Assembly (NCBI RefSeq): GCF_905475395.1 | Contig: NC_058340.1 | Coordinates: 69,790,181-69,854,180, forward strand | DNA: 64,000 nt | Direction of reading: 5' to 3' | Source of the DNA: Chrysoperla carnea | Lineage: Eukaryota > Arthropoda > Insecta > Neuroptera > Chrysopidae | Shown here: piece after piece, positions 1 through 11,767 of the stretch | Layout: every line of letters starts with the position of its first letter | Numbering within the stretch: position 1 is the stretch's first letter | Translations under genes and position numbers: made by a program | Notes under the pieces: model-generated | Seen by the model: only the letters and a program-made list of their open reading frames with translations | The model's database searches: none | What the model was told of the DNA's origin: nothing

Positions 1-60
1 GATATTCAAAACCAATTCAGTTTGGAAAAGGCATTATATATAATTTTAACATATAAATAA

Positions 61-347
61 CTAGAATGATACCCACCCGCTTCGCTGGGTTTAAAAATAT
101 TAGACGTGAAAGAGCAAAAGTCCCAACAAAAACGACTAAAAATCACTAACTCAATTTAGTTATCGGCCTACTGCCTACCCCCTAAAAACGATGGTGTGAT
201 TATTTATAGCCTATGGCCATTTCTAGGTTATCATCTATCACCATACCAAATTTCATCAAAATCCGTTCAGCCGTTTAGGCGTGAAAGAGTAACAGACAGA
301 CAGACAGACAGACAGAGTTACTTTCGCATTTATAATATTAGTATGGA
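61..347 (-). mobile_element. short non-autonomous Helitron
   Basis: On the minus strand the unit begins TCCATACTAATATTATAAAT and ends CTAG, preceded by a GC-rich 3' hairpin (ACCCAGCGAAGCGGGT). The flanking bases are A before TC and T after CTAG, as Helitron insertion between A and T requires. It holds a GTCT microsatellite near its 5' end and no coding sequence. Its 5' 250 bp nearly match the Helitron at 28583-29658, but the two 3' ends differ. Confidence 0.85.
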
Positions 348-349
348 TT

Positions 350-660
350 ACTATGGAAATGAATGGTCAAATAAACCTGGCTCAATTCATTTCCAAAAGT
401 GAAATGGTAAAATAATTAGGTAATTCAAAACAATAATTCAAAAGAACAAAGACAACTCAAATATTTCAATTTTAATTAAAATATTTCCAAAAATTAGTCC
501 CAAAAAATGATAGGTCTTTAAGTATCCTTTTCATCTCATCTGATGTTCTTGACAATCACTTTGATATTGATTTAAGAAGGAGTGTTATAAGTTTAAAGTG
601 TTTATCTGTGCGTCTATGTGTTTCTGTGTGGCTTCGTAGCCCCTAAACGGTCGAACCGAC
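350..660. repeat. dispersed repeat, inverted relative at 36768-37085
   Basis: About 310 bp directly next to the Helitron recurs in inverted, diverged form at 36768-37085. Shared blocks include the stretch around TTTGACCATTCATTTCC in the second copy and a block with GTTATAAGTTTAAA and CTAAACGG. Shorter relatives of the terminal part lie at 37200-37290 and 41560-41680. I cannot assign a family; the shared ends resemble the ends of degenerate insect DNA transposons. Confidence 0.5.
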
Positions 661-970
661 TTGATTGAGAACATTTTATAGCTAAGTTTAGAAAAACCGA
701 TTTACAAGGAAGAAATCGCTTTTGTCGGGGGTTTTTTATATTTTGTAAATTTCACTTGTTGTGTTATGATCTCTAAAGCCATCCAGTGAAGCGGTTTGGT
801 TGAGAGATAATTGTTTTTAGTCCAAGCTATATGTTTTAGGTACACTCCAAAAATATAGTTCTTTTGATTAGCTCTACTATGTTTCTAATAAATATTTTAT
901 AATGAATTTTAATATATTATATATATAATACCATTAAAATAATATTTGGTTATTTTTGTTGATTTTGCAG
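661..970. other. AT-rich stretch with no gene, ends in a splice acceptor
   Basis: No ORF or RNA gene is seen. The last bases are T-rich and end TTTTGCAG, a good plus-strand splice acceptor for the exon that follows. Confidence 0.5.
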
Positions 971-1053
971 GTGAACATCCGGCCGCAATGCATCATGGTA
1001 TTGGTGCAACATTTACACAACGTACCTCATCATATTTAACATTATTGATGAGT
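971..1053 (+). CDS. orphan internal coding exon (gene not recognised)
   Basis: A T-rich tract ends in TTTTGCAG at 970, and an 83-base open stretch runs to a GTAAGC donor at 1054. The first two bases complete a codon of a preceding exon. The other 27 codons read EHPAAMHHGIGATFTQRTSS, then Y-L-T-L-L-M-S, and end in phase 0. The next frame has a stop. Codon composition is more balanced than in the AT-rich surroundings, as in the codanin exons further right. No preceding exon lies in the 970 bases to the left, so the gene, if real, enters from outside the window. The short terminal exon at 12236-12301 starts in phase 0 and could be its partner across an 11 kb intron full of transposons. I do not recognise the protein; a chance open stretch between splice-like signals remains possible. 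Confidence 0.45.
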
Positions 1054-1497
1054 GTAAGCATATGTTCATGTATATTTTACACTGTTTATACATAGCCTTA
1101 TATTTTTAGCATTCTATAAATTTATTAATTATTATTAATATTTCTTTAATTTTGGGAAAATTAATTTTGTTTACAAGAAACAAAAAAAAACAGTAATAAA
1201 TAATTCAAAAAATTTATTATAGCGCTAAGGCCAAGCGAAGTATTTAACAATCATTTCATAACAGATGAAAAATTGAGAGGGAACTCTTCAAGGCAATACA
1301 TAAGGTATCCATAAAGACAGAGGAACATCAGCAATTTTCAAAATGGTTCATTATACCGGACTTGTGAATTGACTTTACTGTAGTTATGGAGGTCGCGTGA
1401 AGTATACTATTCGATCTACTTCATTTAATGATTATGCGTAAATTTGATGCGTATTTATTATTATTCGACAGTATTAAATGCACTTGAACCAAAATGT

Positions 1498-2065
1498 AGT
1501 AGATATTCCCATATGGGGTTTTACCACTGGGCAATGCATCGGCCAATATCGGTGGCCGAGCTCCCGAGCCTCGGCAAAATTCCGGCTGAGCACATTACCA
1601 GCTTATGGGCGATGTGCTTTTGTCCATTTACCGTATGATTACCAATCTACTGAATTAACCTAAATTGCCAGTTGTATTATTTTTGAAGTATTAAATTCAT
1701 TGGAAAAGATTTTTCTTGTAAAACAACATCCAATTTTTAAATATTTTTTGACGTTATTATTATTAATATTATTATTATCATTGATAATAAAAGTGTACTT
1801 ATTCGCTTTAACCTCACTTTTATGGTCCTTTTTTTAAACATATCTTCATATTTTCTTTTTGACATTTGAAAACTGGTAAGGTTAGGTATACGAACGGCAG
1901 CCGTGACTCGAGTATACTCTCTATAGAGAAAATTGTCTTCGGCAAATCAACGGTAACCGAGGATCGCCCAAGGTTCGGTCTTCGGCAAAATGCTCGGTCA
2001 CCCCATATGGGTTATTCCACTTTTGACATGATCAATGATCAATTTGATCACAAAATAGGGTTTCG
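1498..2065. repeat. GC-rich low-copy insert with CCGAGG/CTCGGC motifs
   Basis: This segment stands out by base composition. Two blocks, 1515-1600 and 1950-2030, carry repeated CTCGG and TCGGCAAAAT words, and CCCATATGGG occurs once in each, in mirrored context. That suggests a weak inverted repeat of about 550 bp, probably a decayed MITE. Two short open frames across it show no protein-like composition. Confidence 0.3.
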
Positions 2066-2099
2066 GAAAATGCAACATTCATTTTGTCCTCCACTTAAA

Positions 2100-3297
2100 T
2101 AGGCGTGACGTTTTTAAGTAACCGTTGCTCGACACCTTAAATAATGGGCGTCGAACTGTGTGTACCAACCTCTCAAATTTTCCAGCCGTTTTGAAATGAT
2201 TCAGTAAAATACCACGCATGCGTTGTTTAGCCCTATAAAATAATTTTTCGAAAAGTAAATTATTAAAAACTATATAAATTTGTAAATAAAGTATTTAAAA
2301 ATAATTTTTGAATAACAAAACAATATAATTTAAGTTTGTTTTTTTGTAAATATTTATATTATAATAACAATACACGATGTGACACTCTGTATGATGGCAT
2401 AAAATAAGTGTGACATCCGGTATATTAAATATATTAGTATTTAAGAAATGTATTAAAAAATAATTTACATTAAATTATTAAATATACACGATTTTTCCAT
2501 AAATAAGTAACTCTATGTTCGGAGACGTTTTCCTTTTATTTGAAGAATACAATTTTTTTTTTCGATCTATTGGTGGGGTGGTATTATCTATAAAAACTTG
2601 CCAATAATTAAACATTCGAGGAATGGAGCCCTTTATCAATCAATTCAAAAGGTTCACGGTATATCAAGTTTAATCGACTTTTTTGGGGTTTTTTTGAACA
2701 AATCAAACATATTAGTCCATATTTTCGGGCGTAATATTCAACAGTCATTTCAATACGATGAAAAATTTCAATAGCTGATGTCAAGTTAATGCGTAACAAC
2801 TATTTCCTTTTACGGAAATTTTCTTCCAAAATTTCTGATAAATTTTTAACTGCAAGGCAACTAAGACACTGAAAATTATAATTTGAAACCATTTTTAATT
2901 TTGGATAAAACATCGAAAATTGGGATTCGTCGGGTCATAAAATGTAGGAACTGATCTGAAACTGTTACGAGTACTTTACGTTAACTGTACAGTGTTAACT
3001 ATACAATGTTCAATTCTACGACCGTCTCCCAACCCGAATTCAACCACCTACCAAGCTAGCAAAAATAACGCTCGAACTACACAATAGATCAAAAAAAATA
3101 AATAAAATTTATTGTTATGACGTGTAATTGTAAATGGTGTAATTATAATTTTTTCCATTGTAAAAAAAAAATACAAAAAAAAAATAATAATAAATTTTTT
3201 AGAATAATAAAAAAAAAATATTTTTAAAAAAATGAATGTTTGCGAATGTGGAAAGTCAAACATTTTTATTTTTTTTAATAAAAACTATTATTATATG
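2100..3297. other. AT-rich intergenic DNA
   Basis: No gene, RNA or clear repeat was recognised. Long A and T runs near 3160-3235 explain the short open frames here. Confidence 0.6.
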
Positions 3298-3468
3298 TAC
3301 AGGATGTATCAGAAAAAACTATCCATATTACATAAAAAATTTAAAATGTTACTTACAAAGTCCAAAAAGAAATATGGAACTTATTATACTATTTAAAAAA
3401 AAGATCTACGATATACACACACAAAAAAAATGTAATAAATGTGTCACCTCGTTGAACATCCTGTACTT
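3298..3468. mobile_element. possible small TA-flanked MITE
   Basis: The ends read TA-CAGGATG and CATCCTG-TA, a 7-bp perfect inverted terminal repeat flanked by TA, about 171 bp in all. The repeat is so short that chance is not excluded. Confidence 0.3.
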
Positions 3469-3469
3469 C

Positions 3470-4342
3470 TACACTTTAATAAATCATATTAAAATAAATA
3501 TTATAATTAAATAAAAAAATATATCTAATCTCGTTAATAAATGTAAAATATTTAATAAAAAAAAAAATTAGTCCATTAATTAAATTATTACCAAAAATAT
3601 TGAGATTTATATACGAATGGAAAATTCCTTTTTTTTAAGTATTTCGTTAAAACAAAATATTTTTAAATTTCCCCAAAAGTTTTCTTTTAAATTCGAGCTT
3701 TGAATATTACCTACTTTTTGAAACACTTACTTAAAAAAATCTTCCAAAAAAAATGTAAAAATTTATCCAACAAAATAAATTTCTATGTCTTAGAGATAGA
3801 AATCCAAGAAAACCAAGTTAAATCGATAGAAATTATTCAAATAAAATCTGTTGGGTTCGGAAAAAACATTCCTTTTCTTCATTTTGATTGAATAACGTTA
3901 TATATATACAAAAAAAGCGTTTCAAAAATATTCTAAGCTCAAATTAAAAGAAATTACTTCCCAAGCTCCCGATTTTTATATTATTTTGAAGTAAAAATAA
4001 TTGTACATATCACGATTGAGAAACATTAAGAACAAACCCTAAAAGAACAAAAAAGAACGCCCATAAAACAAATTTTTGTACAAAAAAATTATAATAAAAA
4101 ATTTTTAAAGAAAATTTTTGAAAAAAAAATACCATTAAATGTCTGATATTTAAAATGAAAAACTGTTTTTCCAAAAGCTATGCTTACACAGCTGAGAAAA
4201 GGGTGAAATATGACCAATGTATTTTTGTAGAGAAACGATTACAGATGTTTTCACAAAACCATTTAGCGATTACTTTATTTGTCCGTGCAAAGTGTTTTTC
4301 CAATTAACATTTTTCACATTCTTGATTTAAACTAACTAAAAA
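3470..4342. other. AT-rich intergenic DNA
   Basis: Nothing supportable was found. Homopolymer-rich sequence yields only chance open frames. Confidence 0.6.
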
Positions 4343-4632
4343 TGGTTAAGTCAGGTTAGACTGGCTGTCTTGGGGTGGGACTCACATAGACCACTAGTCC
4401 ATGAACCATTTGGAGCTGTTTAAGAACAGCAAGAGTGCTTTGACGTCAAGGAGGGACTTTAGGTCGGAGAGATCGTAAAAGAGAGGCTGGCTCAAGTAAG
4501 TCCATCTCCCCATGCCAAGAGCTGGGCAGCTGGGCAGCTCTGCCCTCACCACTGTGGCAGCTCCTGCAGTAGTCGTAATACACTGCCAGGTCCAGGCGCT
4601 CAGCATGCCTGCCGCCCAACCAGTGTCCTGTA
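4343..4632 (-). mobile_element. 5'-truncated LINE 3' end, same family as 51386-52066
   Basis: On the minus strand it starts at ACAGGACACTGG, covers the C-terminal end of the LINE pol reading frame (residues such as GRWTYLSQPLF and SSKWFM), and ends in a degenerate TAACC-type tail. It is clearly homologous to 51717-52060, with an internal deletion in the cysteine-rich part. I see no convincing target-site duplication, so it is the older of the two copies. Confidence 0.75.
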
Positions 4633-5149
4633 ATAATATTTCCAATTCGATTACCCAAATATCATATATATTTGCTGAAAACATCTGTAAGAAAAGATTT
4701 TGAGGTATTGAAGAAAAGTCCTGTGATACTTTAAAAAAAAAAAAAACCGTCTGCTGCTATCATTAAACCGACTCGATAAGATATTCTGTGTGAGCATAAC
4801 TTTAAACTCCAGGAGCCAGTGATACATTTTGTATTTGTTTAGGAGAGAAAAAGAGATGTTAAAAAAAAAACTTCAGTACCGACTATTTACACTTAGGATG
4901 AAACATGCAAGAAATGAATGAAATAATGACCTCGAATTAGGTTCAAAGGGAGACAAAATACTTGACAGCCATTTTAGAAACGCTTATATTTGATGGGCTA
5001 TACTCACAAAGGGCACCAAATGATCCGCAAACCACAAAAATGCTGAATATTTTTTCTTTTTATTAGAATTGATCTCTGGAAAATATATTTTAAACATAGT
5101 GCCAGTGTAATATAATAAATACACGTCTTTTCTACTGGCAGGACTGACT
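4633..5149. other. intergenic DNA with an A run
   Basis: No gene was recognised. An A run near 4733 and a second one near 4861 may be tails of old retroposons. Confidence 0.4.
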
Positions 5150-5577
5150 TGACATGTGTCTGTCAGCACTTCTTGAATCATTAGCGACTGAACTAGCCGC
5201 AATTCGAGGCAATCTCTGTGAAGAGGCAATAGAAAAAGCTAAGTCTGTTGGTGAAAAATAGGATATTGATACAACCAATACGTGTAAGAAGACACCGCAA
5301 AATTCCCGTAGAATTAGCTAGAGATTAATAATAGGTCTCTTTTGAACTATTTCTAGATGATCATATACATTTCAAAATCTAGTCTTGTTTTCTCAACTAG
5401 GTATTTTGTCTCAAATTTAAAGCTTGAACCTATGACTTTATTTATTTTACTTTATATTTATTAATTTGCAAGTATATTTTACATAGAATACTATATGGTT
5501 TTCGAATTGAGGGCGCTAAACAGGTGTTGTGCTCCGGGGGGCGAGTTAAGGTAGTTACGCCACTGCTTGGCATGCCT
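5150..5577 (+). pseudogene. remnant of a hAT-type transposon
   Basis: Codons from 5153 read LSALLESLATELAAIRGNL, then an acidic/basic helix ending AKSVGEK before a stop. A second block from 5280 in another frame reads RVRRHRKIP. This order (helical segment, then a basic RxxRxRK block) resembles the central part of domesticated and transposon hAT proteins with a TTF/DUF4371 arrangement. The segment ends at 5561-5577 with GTAGTTACGCCACTG, whose complement CAGTGGCGTAACTAC is a common hAT terminal repeat start. The assignment rests on pattern memory and the terminal repeat, and the coding part is broken. Confidence 0.4.
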
Positions 5578-5642
5578 TTCATAACAGCCTCATAAATTTC
5601 TCAGCCTTTCTGAAAGTACTGTTAAAACATGCATTATATAAA

Positions 5643-6236
5643 AAAACTTTTAACAAAAAGAAAACCGACTTCAAAAGAAAAATTTTTCAAAACAAATTAA
5701 AATGCACTAAAAAGTAAAAAAATTACGTTAATATAATGTAGTTAAAATTGTTGTTATTTTTGAGGTCGGTGTCAGCCAAAGAAACAACTCTGACAGAACA
5801 GTTTGCAACATTAGCTTAGCTGACACCGACTCCAAAAATAACAATAATTTTAATTATATTATATTATCGTTATTTTTTTACTTTTTTAGTGCATTTTAAT
5901 TTGTTTTGGAAAAGTTTTTCTTTTGAAGTTTTCTTTTTGTTAAAAGTTTTTTTTATTTTGTGATTTTTAGTGAACCTGAAGTGCACTAACTAATTTATCA
6001 CTAAAAAAAGAATCATCGTAATCGATTGGCGTGATATTGAATTATTCATCCTCTTGTCGTGCATACTTAATGCAAATTTAAGACTTTTATGATTTTCTCA
6101 TGGATACCGTTATCAGAACTCGACCAAAATGAAATCGGTTCACCCAGTCAAAAGTTCTGAGGTAACAAACATTAAAAAAAAAAATACAGTCGAATTGATA
6201 ACCTCCTCCTGTTTTGTTTGAAGTCGGTTAAAAATA
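5643..6236. repeat. snap-back repeat, copy A, LINE-like tail
   Basis: Two arms of about 140 bp are inverted around a centre containing AACTCTGACAGAACAGTTTG. Both outer ends carry ACCGACTTCAAAAG-type sequence. A tail to 6236 ends AAGTCGGTTAAAAAT and includes TCACCCAGTCAAAAGTTCTG. The same words mark the 3' ends of RTE-like LINEs in many insects, so I read this as two LINE 3' ends joined head to head. That classification is inference. Confidence 0.5.
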
Positions 6237-6734
6237 ACTAAAATATGATGACACATATAAAATTGATCACTTGCTCTTGGACTATTAAAATTTGCGCTAT
6301 ACAAATTACACACACTTAACGTCAAAACACACTGATTCAATTCACATTCTCACATACACAAAAAAATAAAAATGAAATACATAAAATGCCGTTTTACTAA
6401 ACAAACAAAAATACTAAATAATATAAAAAATAATTTAGGTCTTAAAAGTATTTACCAAGGAAAAAAAACATACTTAATTTCAAAGAAAAAAAAAACTTTA
6501 TTGTATGAAAGCGAAAAATTACTTACATAAAAAATTATAATAAAAAAAATGGAAAATGTGAACAAACAAATGAATATTTCAAAAAAAAAAAAAATTGAAT
6601 AAAATACATTAAATATACGTAAAAAAAAAAAAAATTCTCATGGACTTTTCTTTCCTGTAACCGAAAGTGTGATTTCTCTTCTTTTTCAGATTTATAATGG
6701 TAAGTATACTTTAAATAATTTTTCCCTAAAAATA

Positions 6735-7410
6735 AAAAAAACTTTTAATAAAAAGATAACCGACTTCAAAAGAAAAACTTTTCCAAAATACATTAATATG
6801 CACTTAAAAGTAAAAAAATAACGATAATATAATGTAGTTAAAATTATTGTTATTTTTGGAATCGGTTCAGCCAAGAAAACAACTCTGACAGAACAGTTTG
6901 CTACATTAGCTTGGCTGACACCGACTCCAAAAATAACAATAATTTTAACTACATTATATTATCGTTATTTTTTACTGTTAAGTGCATATTAATGTATTTT
7001 GGAAAAGTTTTTCTTTTGAAGTCGGTTTTCTTTTTGTTAAAAGTTTTTTTTATTTTGAGATTTTTAGTGAATCTGAAGTACATTAACTAATTTGTCGCTA
7101 AAAAAAGAATCATCGAAATCGGTTGGCTTGTTATTGAGTTAGTCGTACTCTTGTCTTGCAAACTTGCTGCAAATTTAAGACTTTTATGATTTTATCATGG
7201 ATGCCGTTGTCAGAACTGGCCCAAAATAAAATGAGACCACACAGGAAGCCAGCAAGTAAAATGAGACCAGCTTTCAAACAGATAAAGAATCATCAAAATC
7301 GGTTCACCCAGTCAAAAGTTCTGAGGTAACAAACATAAAAAATAAATAAAAAATAAAAAATACAGTCGAATTGATAATCTCCTCCATTTTTGTTTGAAGT
7401 CGGTTAAAAA
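6735..7410. repeat. snap-back repeat, copy B
   Basis: This is a second copy of the same inverted structure and tail, about 1.1 kb after copy A and in the same orientation. The arms span 6735-6880 and 6910-7050. The tail carries a small extra stretch near 7240-7270 relative to copy A. Confidence 0.55.
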
Positions 7411-7579
7411 TCAAATGATTTGATGATGTGCCTCAGTTTCTCGATTCTGTCTCGAAGCCAACTGAAATATATATAATTGGATAAAATATCGAAATTTATT
7501 CAGTTTTGAGGATTCATAATCATACTACTGATTTTTCTTTTTTAGCTACGTTTCGTTACGAAATAAAGTCCTTATTCAT

Positions 7580-8340
7580 CACATCCGAATTTTATCCAAT
7601 TTTAATTAACTAAGTATGCAATCGAGCTAAATTTGGGTCATATTTTTCAAATTTGACGTCAAATTTTACCTATGTTTAATATTTTTCAAGAATGAAGGAT
7701 CCAGGTTCCGATATTTAACACAAAGGTGAATGGTAGAGAAAAAATAACATCAAAGATGAAAAGTTTGACCCAAAAAAAATTCCATTCAGAGCGGATTAAA
7801 TTTGGAGGAAATATCTAAAAGAATGACTTTATTGAACTTGGTGACGTCATCAAAATCGAAAAAATATAATTTTGCTCTATCACATCCGAATTGTATCCAG
7901 TTTTATTTAACTTAGTATGCAGTCCTGCTAAGTTTGGGTGATATTTTCCAAATTTGACGTCCAATTTTATCTATGTTTAATAGTTTTTAAGAATGAAGGG
8001 TCCATATTCCGATATTTAACACAAAGGTAAATGTTAGCGAAAAAATTACATCAAAGATAAAAAGTTTGACCCAAAATTAGTGAGTTTCAAAAATCATTAC
8101 ATTCGGATAAGATAAAATTTGACTTTATTATTTAAAAAAAATCAATTTTTTTTAACTTGTTGACGTCCACAAAAATGAAAAAATTTAATTTTTCCCTATC
8201 ACATCCAAATTTCATCCAATTTTAATCAACCAAGTATGAAATCTTACTTAATTTGGGTCATACTTTTCAAATTTGGACATGCTCAATATTTTTTCAAGCA
8301 TGTGAAGGGTTCGGTTCCGATATTTAAATATCTATGGCAA
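7580..8340 (+). repeat. satellite-like tandem repeat, unit about 300-320 bp
   Basis: Three diverged units begin with CACATCC at 7580, 7881 and 8200. Each contains the landmarks TTTATCCAATTTTA, TTTGGGTCATA and GATATTTAACACAAAGG or a variant. A single inverted fragment of the same unit lies at 50095-50190. Confidence 0.65.
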
Positions 8341-8800
8341 TGACAGACATTAGCTTTTAAGATAATTTCATGAGTTGCTTAGCTACCGATCCAATACCAT
8401 ACATATTACAATAAACATCCGGTATATTAGAACATCCGGTTGATTTTTTAATCCGATTGGAGCGCGACATAATTAGAAAAATTAACACATAGATACAGAA
8501 GTAATCATTCATTTTGTTTTTTTTTTTTTTTGTTATAAATTAATTATTTTGCAAAAATAAAAATTTATAAAAAAAAAAAAAGGTAATTGAACACGTTACG
8601 TTTTTGACCTGTTTATTTTTTAATTTACAAAATGAATAATTGATACAAAATTAAACAATTTTTTTTAATTAAAACATATTATTAAACAACTCACGCTATT
8701 CATTTGAATTTATGCTACGTTGGGTTCAATAATACAATTTTCTACAATTTTCTAGTTAATGTATGTGTTGTGTTTACTCTATGTGGTGTGTACAGTTCAT
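8341..8800. other. AT-rich intergenic DNA
   Basis: Nothing is recognised besides T and A runs near 8520 and 8570. Confidence 0.5.
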
Positions 8801-8802
8801 GA

Positions 8803-9264
8803 GTGCTACCCTACAGAGAAGCGCTATCAAACTGTACAGTGTCATCGCGACTCGTCAAGGAGAATAGAAACAGTCTAAACAACCTGGCGAGGCACAATAA
8901 AGTCAATATTACCTGGATACTCGGACACTCTGGTTGGAACGGTAATGAGAGAGCAGACAAGCTAGCCAAACTGGGAACCACCATGGCTCCCACTCAAGAA
9001 AAGCTTGCGAGGATGCCATACCAAGAAGGTCTTAACAGATTAGGAGATAATCTGAAAAACCAACAATTAAAGGCATGGACCAGCTCGCTCGGTAACAGAG
9101 CCGAGGAGATCTTGAAACTAAACAGAGCTGATATTAGAGTCATCGTAGAGTTACTCACAGGGCATGATAACCTGAACAAGTTCCAACATCAGATTGGAAA
9201 AAGACAATCTTCCGGACAATGCGGAGAAAATTCAGAAGAAACATCGATCCACTTTGTCTGTTAG
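8803..9264 (+). pseudogene. LINE RNase H / pol C-terminal fragment
   Basis: The translation holds the end of a type-1 RNase H domain: NITWILGHSGWNGNERAD followed by KLAKLGT. This is the signature around the third catalytic aspartate of LINE and retrotransposon RNase H domains. About 100 residues later comes LLTGH, the start of the cysteine/histidine segment that ends the pol protein in R1/Jockey-type LINEs, followed by a Q-C-G-E-N-S-E-E-T-S-I-H stretch. Everything 5' of the RNase H C-terminal half is absent, and the frame stops at the final cysteine. Related, weaker sequence continues to about 9340. It is a dead, 5'-truncated LINE copy of a different family from the one at 51386. Confidence 0.75.
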
Positions 9265-10996
9265 GCCATAGTCGAACCAGAAGAAATTAGGAAACTCAGC
9301 GCTAGGCAAATCCTGGGTTGCAGTACATCCGTTGGTTATAATAGCCACTGAAAAGCGTAAAAGCGTAGCGGGGATAGAGTACAAGGGTCTACTTGGCTAG
9401 GTGCTCTAAACTATTGCTTCGAGGCGCGATCCTCGAGCATTGCCCGCTAACCTCCATACCCATACCCGTACCCATACTCTACAGAGGCTTTTTGGAGCGA
9501 AAAATCGATCTAGCTATGTTTCATTTTAAGAACGTCGTTTCATCGGTGGTTTCAGGAAAATCTGAAACATTGACTCAAAATATGACTCTTCCGGACATCT
9601 ATTGTCGACAAAATAAAGTACATAACCGGGACATTCAAATTGATATTTGTGTGGAGACAAATGGTGAATATATTTGTGATAAAATTTGTGCCTTTTTAAC
9701 ACCAGAAAATACCGAGTAAAGCACGTCATCCATGTACTGACAATTAATAAGCGCAATTAACGCAACCATTCTCAGATAACAGATTTATTTCATTAGTTCC
9801 TAATTTCAATGAGAAAAGAAATATTCAAAATCGAGCCGTCTTGATGGAAGTCTGTTTCGTGACTTAGCTAGAGCTCTGCTATTCTAATATGATAATTTGG
9901 AGGACGCCCTGTATGTTATAATAAAATATTAATAGAGTATAAAAATGGTTTAATTAATTTATTATTTAACAGAAACAGTTTTATTAACTACTTGATATAA
10001 AGCGATTGTACTTATTCCGAAAACTGAATTGATATTTTAGTGGCACAATTCAAATCATTGTCGTTTAAGTGCGAAACCAACGAGATCTTTGAATCAGTTG
10101 ACTTTTTAGAGAAAATAAGCATCAAAAATGTTTTCATAATGTAGCAAATTTATCACAGATTCTGTTTATGCAAAAACCATTACCTAAGGGCGCTTTCCAA
10201 AAAGAACACTTTAGAAAACTTTGGTTTTTGATGCTTTTTCGATATTTTTAGAGCTTTTTTTTACATTTACGTCATAAAAATTGACTAGTTTACGATATTT
10301 TTACAAAACTTTTTTACATTCGCGTCATACAAATTGCCTAATTGACTAATTGACTAGTCACGTCTTAATTTCAGATATTTAGTTCTTTATTGAATTTAAA
10401 TAATGACGTAACATAAAAGTACGATTACATAAAAGAAAATTTCCACATTTTGCAAATGAATTGAAAATAAACCTTTTTCCATCATTAAATTTCATCTTTT
10501 TCTATTTATGTCATCAATTTCAACATATCACTGGCCATTTTATGCGGTATTCTATTCTCAAAAGCTCAATATAGTTACACAAAGAGCGTTAATAAATTGA
10601 TAAACTACAAATTAATAGATTATATTTTGACCAATGACCATAGGCAATCATAAATTTCCTGAATGTTTTAGTATATTGTTTGTATTTCTCAGAATTGTTC
10701 TATAATATTCTCAAAATATCCATTAATTTTCTAAATGTTATTAGTTCGGGCTAAATATACTGTGACCATCAAAATAAATTTTACAAAGCAGAAATAATAC
10801 CATAAACACAAAACACATACCCTAGCTAATATACATTTATAACGAGAACGCTTTTGGGTGCACTAATGGAGCTAACGATGTATTCAACCACATATGACGG
10901 ACGTACGTACACATGCAAAATGTTAAAGTAGGTACTTTTCATATTTACATAAACTTGCCAATTTGAACGGATTTGATATTTTGTAAATATTACCTA
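9265..10996. other. intergenic DNA with one unexplained open frame
   Basis: A 108-codon open frame at 9393-9719 (plus) includes DIYCRQNKVHNRDIQIDI. Its composition is somewhat protein-like, but I recognise no family and see no splice or promoter context. The rest is AT-rich. A motif with GTCATACAAATTGCCTAATTGACTA at 10320-10350 recurs at 49250-49276. Confidence 0.4.
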
Positions 10997-11414
10997 TCTC
11001 TATATATTATAAATGCGAAAGTAAGCATGTTTGTTTGTTTGTTTGTTTGTTACGCTTTCACGTTTAAACTAGCGAATGGTTTTTAATGAAACTATACAGC
11101 AATATAGCTGATTTATCAGAATAACACATGAACTATAATTTATAAAGATATATTTTTTTTAAATAAAAAAATTTAATTTAATTTGACATTTGAAATTGCC
11201 ATAAATTACAGATTTCTGTAAAAATAGTCAATATAAAATATTTCATGACCATCTTCTCTAATATACTCAATGAATAATTACTATTATACATTTTTAAAAA
11301 AAATATATTTGACCTGTGTATTTCCCCATCATTATTTCGAGTATTAAAGAAAAGGGATAAGCGGGAGCAATATTTACTTTAAACCCAGCGAAGCGGATGT
11401 GTATCACTCTATAG
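10997..11414 (+). mobile_element. Helitron-like element with GTTT microsatellite
   Basis: It starts A|TCTCTATATATTATAAATGCG, with a (GTTT)n run near 11027-11050 where the other Helitrons here have (GTCT)n, then GTTACGCTTTCACG. It ends with the 3' hairpin word CCCAGCGAAGCGG and CTCTATAG before T. The final CTAG is disturbed, so this is an older member of the family seen at 61-347. Confidence 0.6.
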
Positions 11415-11590
11415 TTGTTTCATAAAATTAAAGCTATACGACCACTGTACGGCCAATCAAAGATGGTAATACGTACTTAATGATCAGCGTTTTTGGAAAT
11501 TTCGGTTAAATGTGGATTCTTATGTTAAATGTATGAGTAAGACAAAAAAAAAATTAATAAACAGGTTCCTCTATGACACAGCTAGCACAT

Positions 11591-11662
11591 TGCCGTGACC
11601 AGGATTCGAACCTGGGTTACTACGGCCACAACGTAGGGTCCTAACCACTAGACGATCACGGC
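11591..11662 (-). tRNA. tRNA-His (GTG), minus-strand copy 1
   Basis: This is a 72-nt cloverleaf. The acceptor stem GCCGTGA pairs with TCACGGC and is followed by A. The D arm contains TAGTGGTTAG, the T arm GGTTCGAATCC. The anticodon stem CTACG/CGTAG encloses the loop TTGTGGC, giving anticodon GTG. Box A and box B promoter elements are intact. The extra G at position -1 of mature tRNA-His is normally added after transcription. Confidence 0.95.
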
Positions 11663-11767
11663 TATTGGAAGTGATGGAAAAATATATTTATCTAAAGATG
11701 TTGTGTTAAAAATAACCAAGCAAAAGAAACTAAAAATTTAACATCCATCGTGACTATGTTTTCACTT

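Noticed and set aside
3048-3514. Several 70-90 codon frames in A/T-run DNA
   Set aside because: Their translation is K/F/I-rich and results from homopolymers.
4394-4684. 96-codon minus-strand open frame taken as a host gene
   Set aside because: Its C-terminal half is the LINE pol end; the remainder is 5' flank read in frame.
9393-9719. 108-codon open frame as a gene
   Set aside because: No homologue, domain, splice or promoter context could be recognised; it is recorded only as unexplained.
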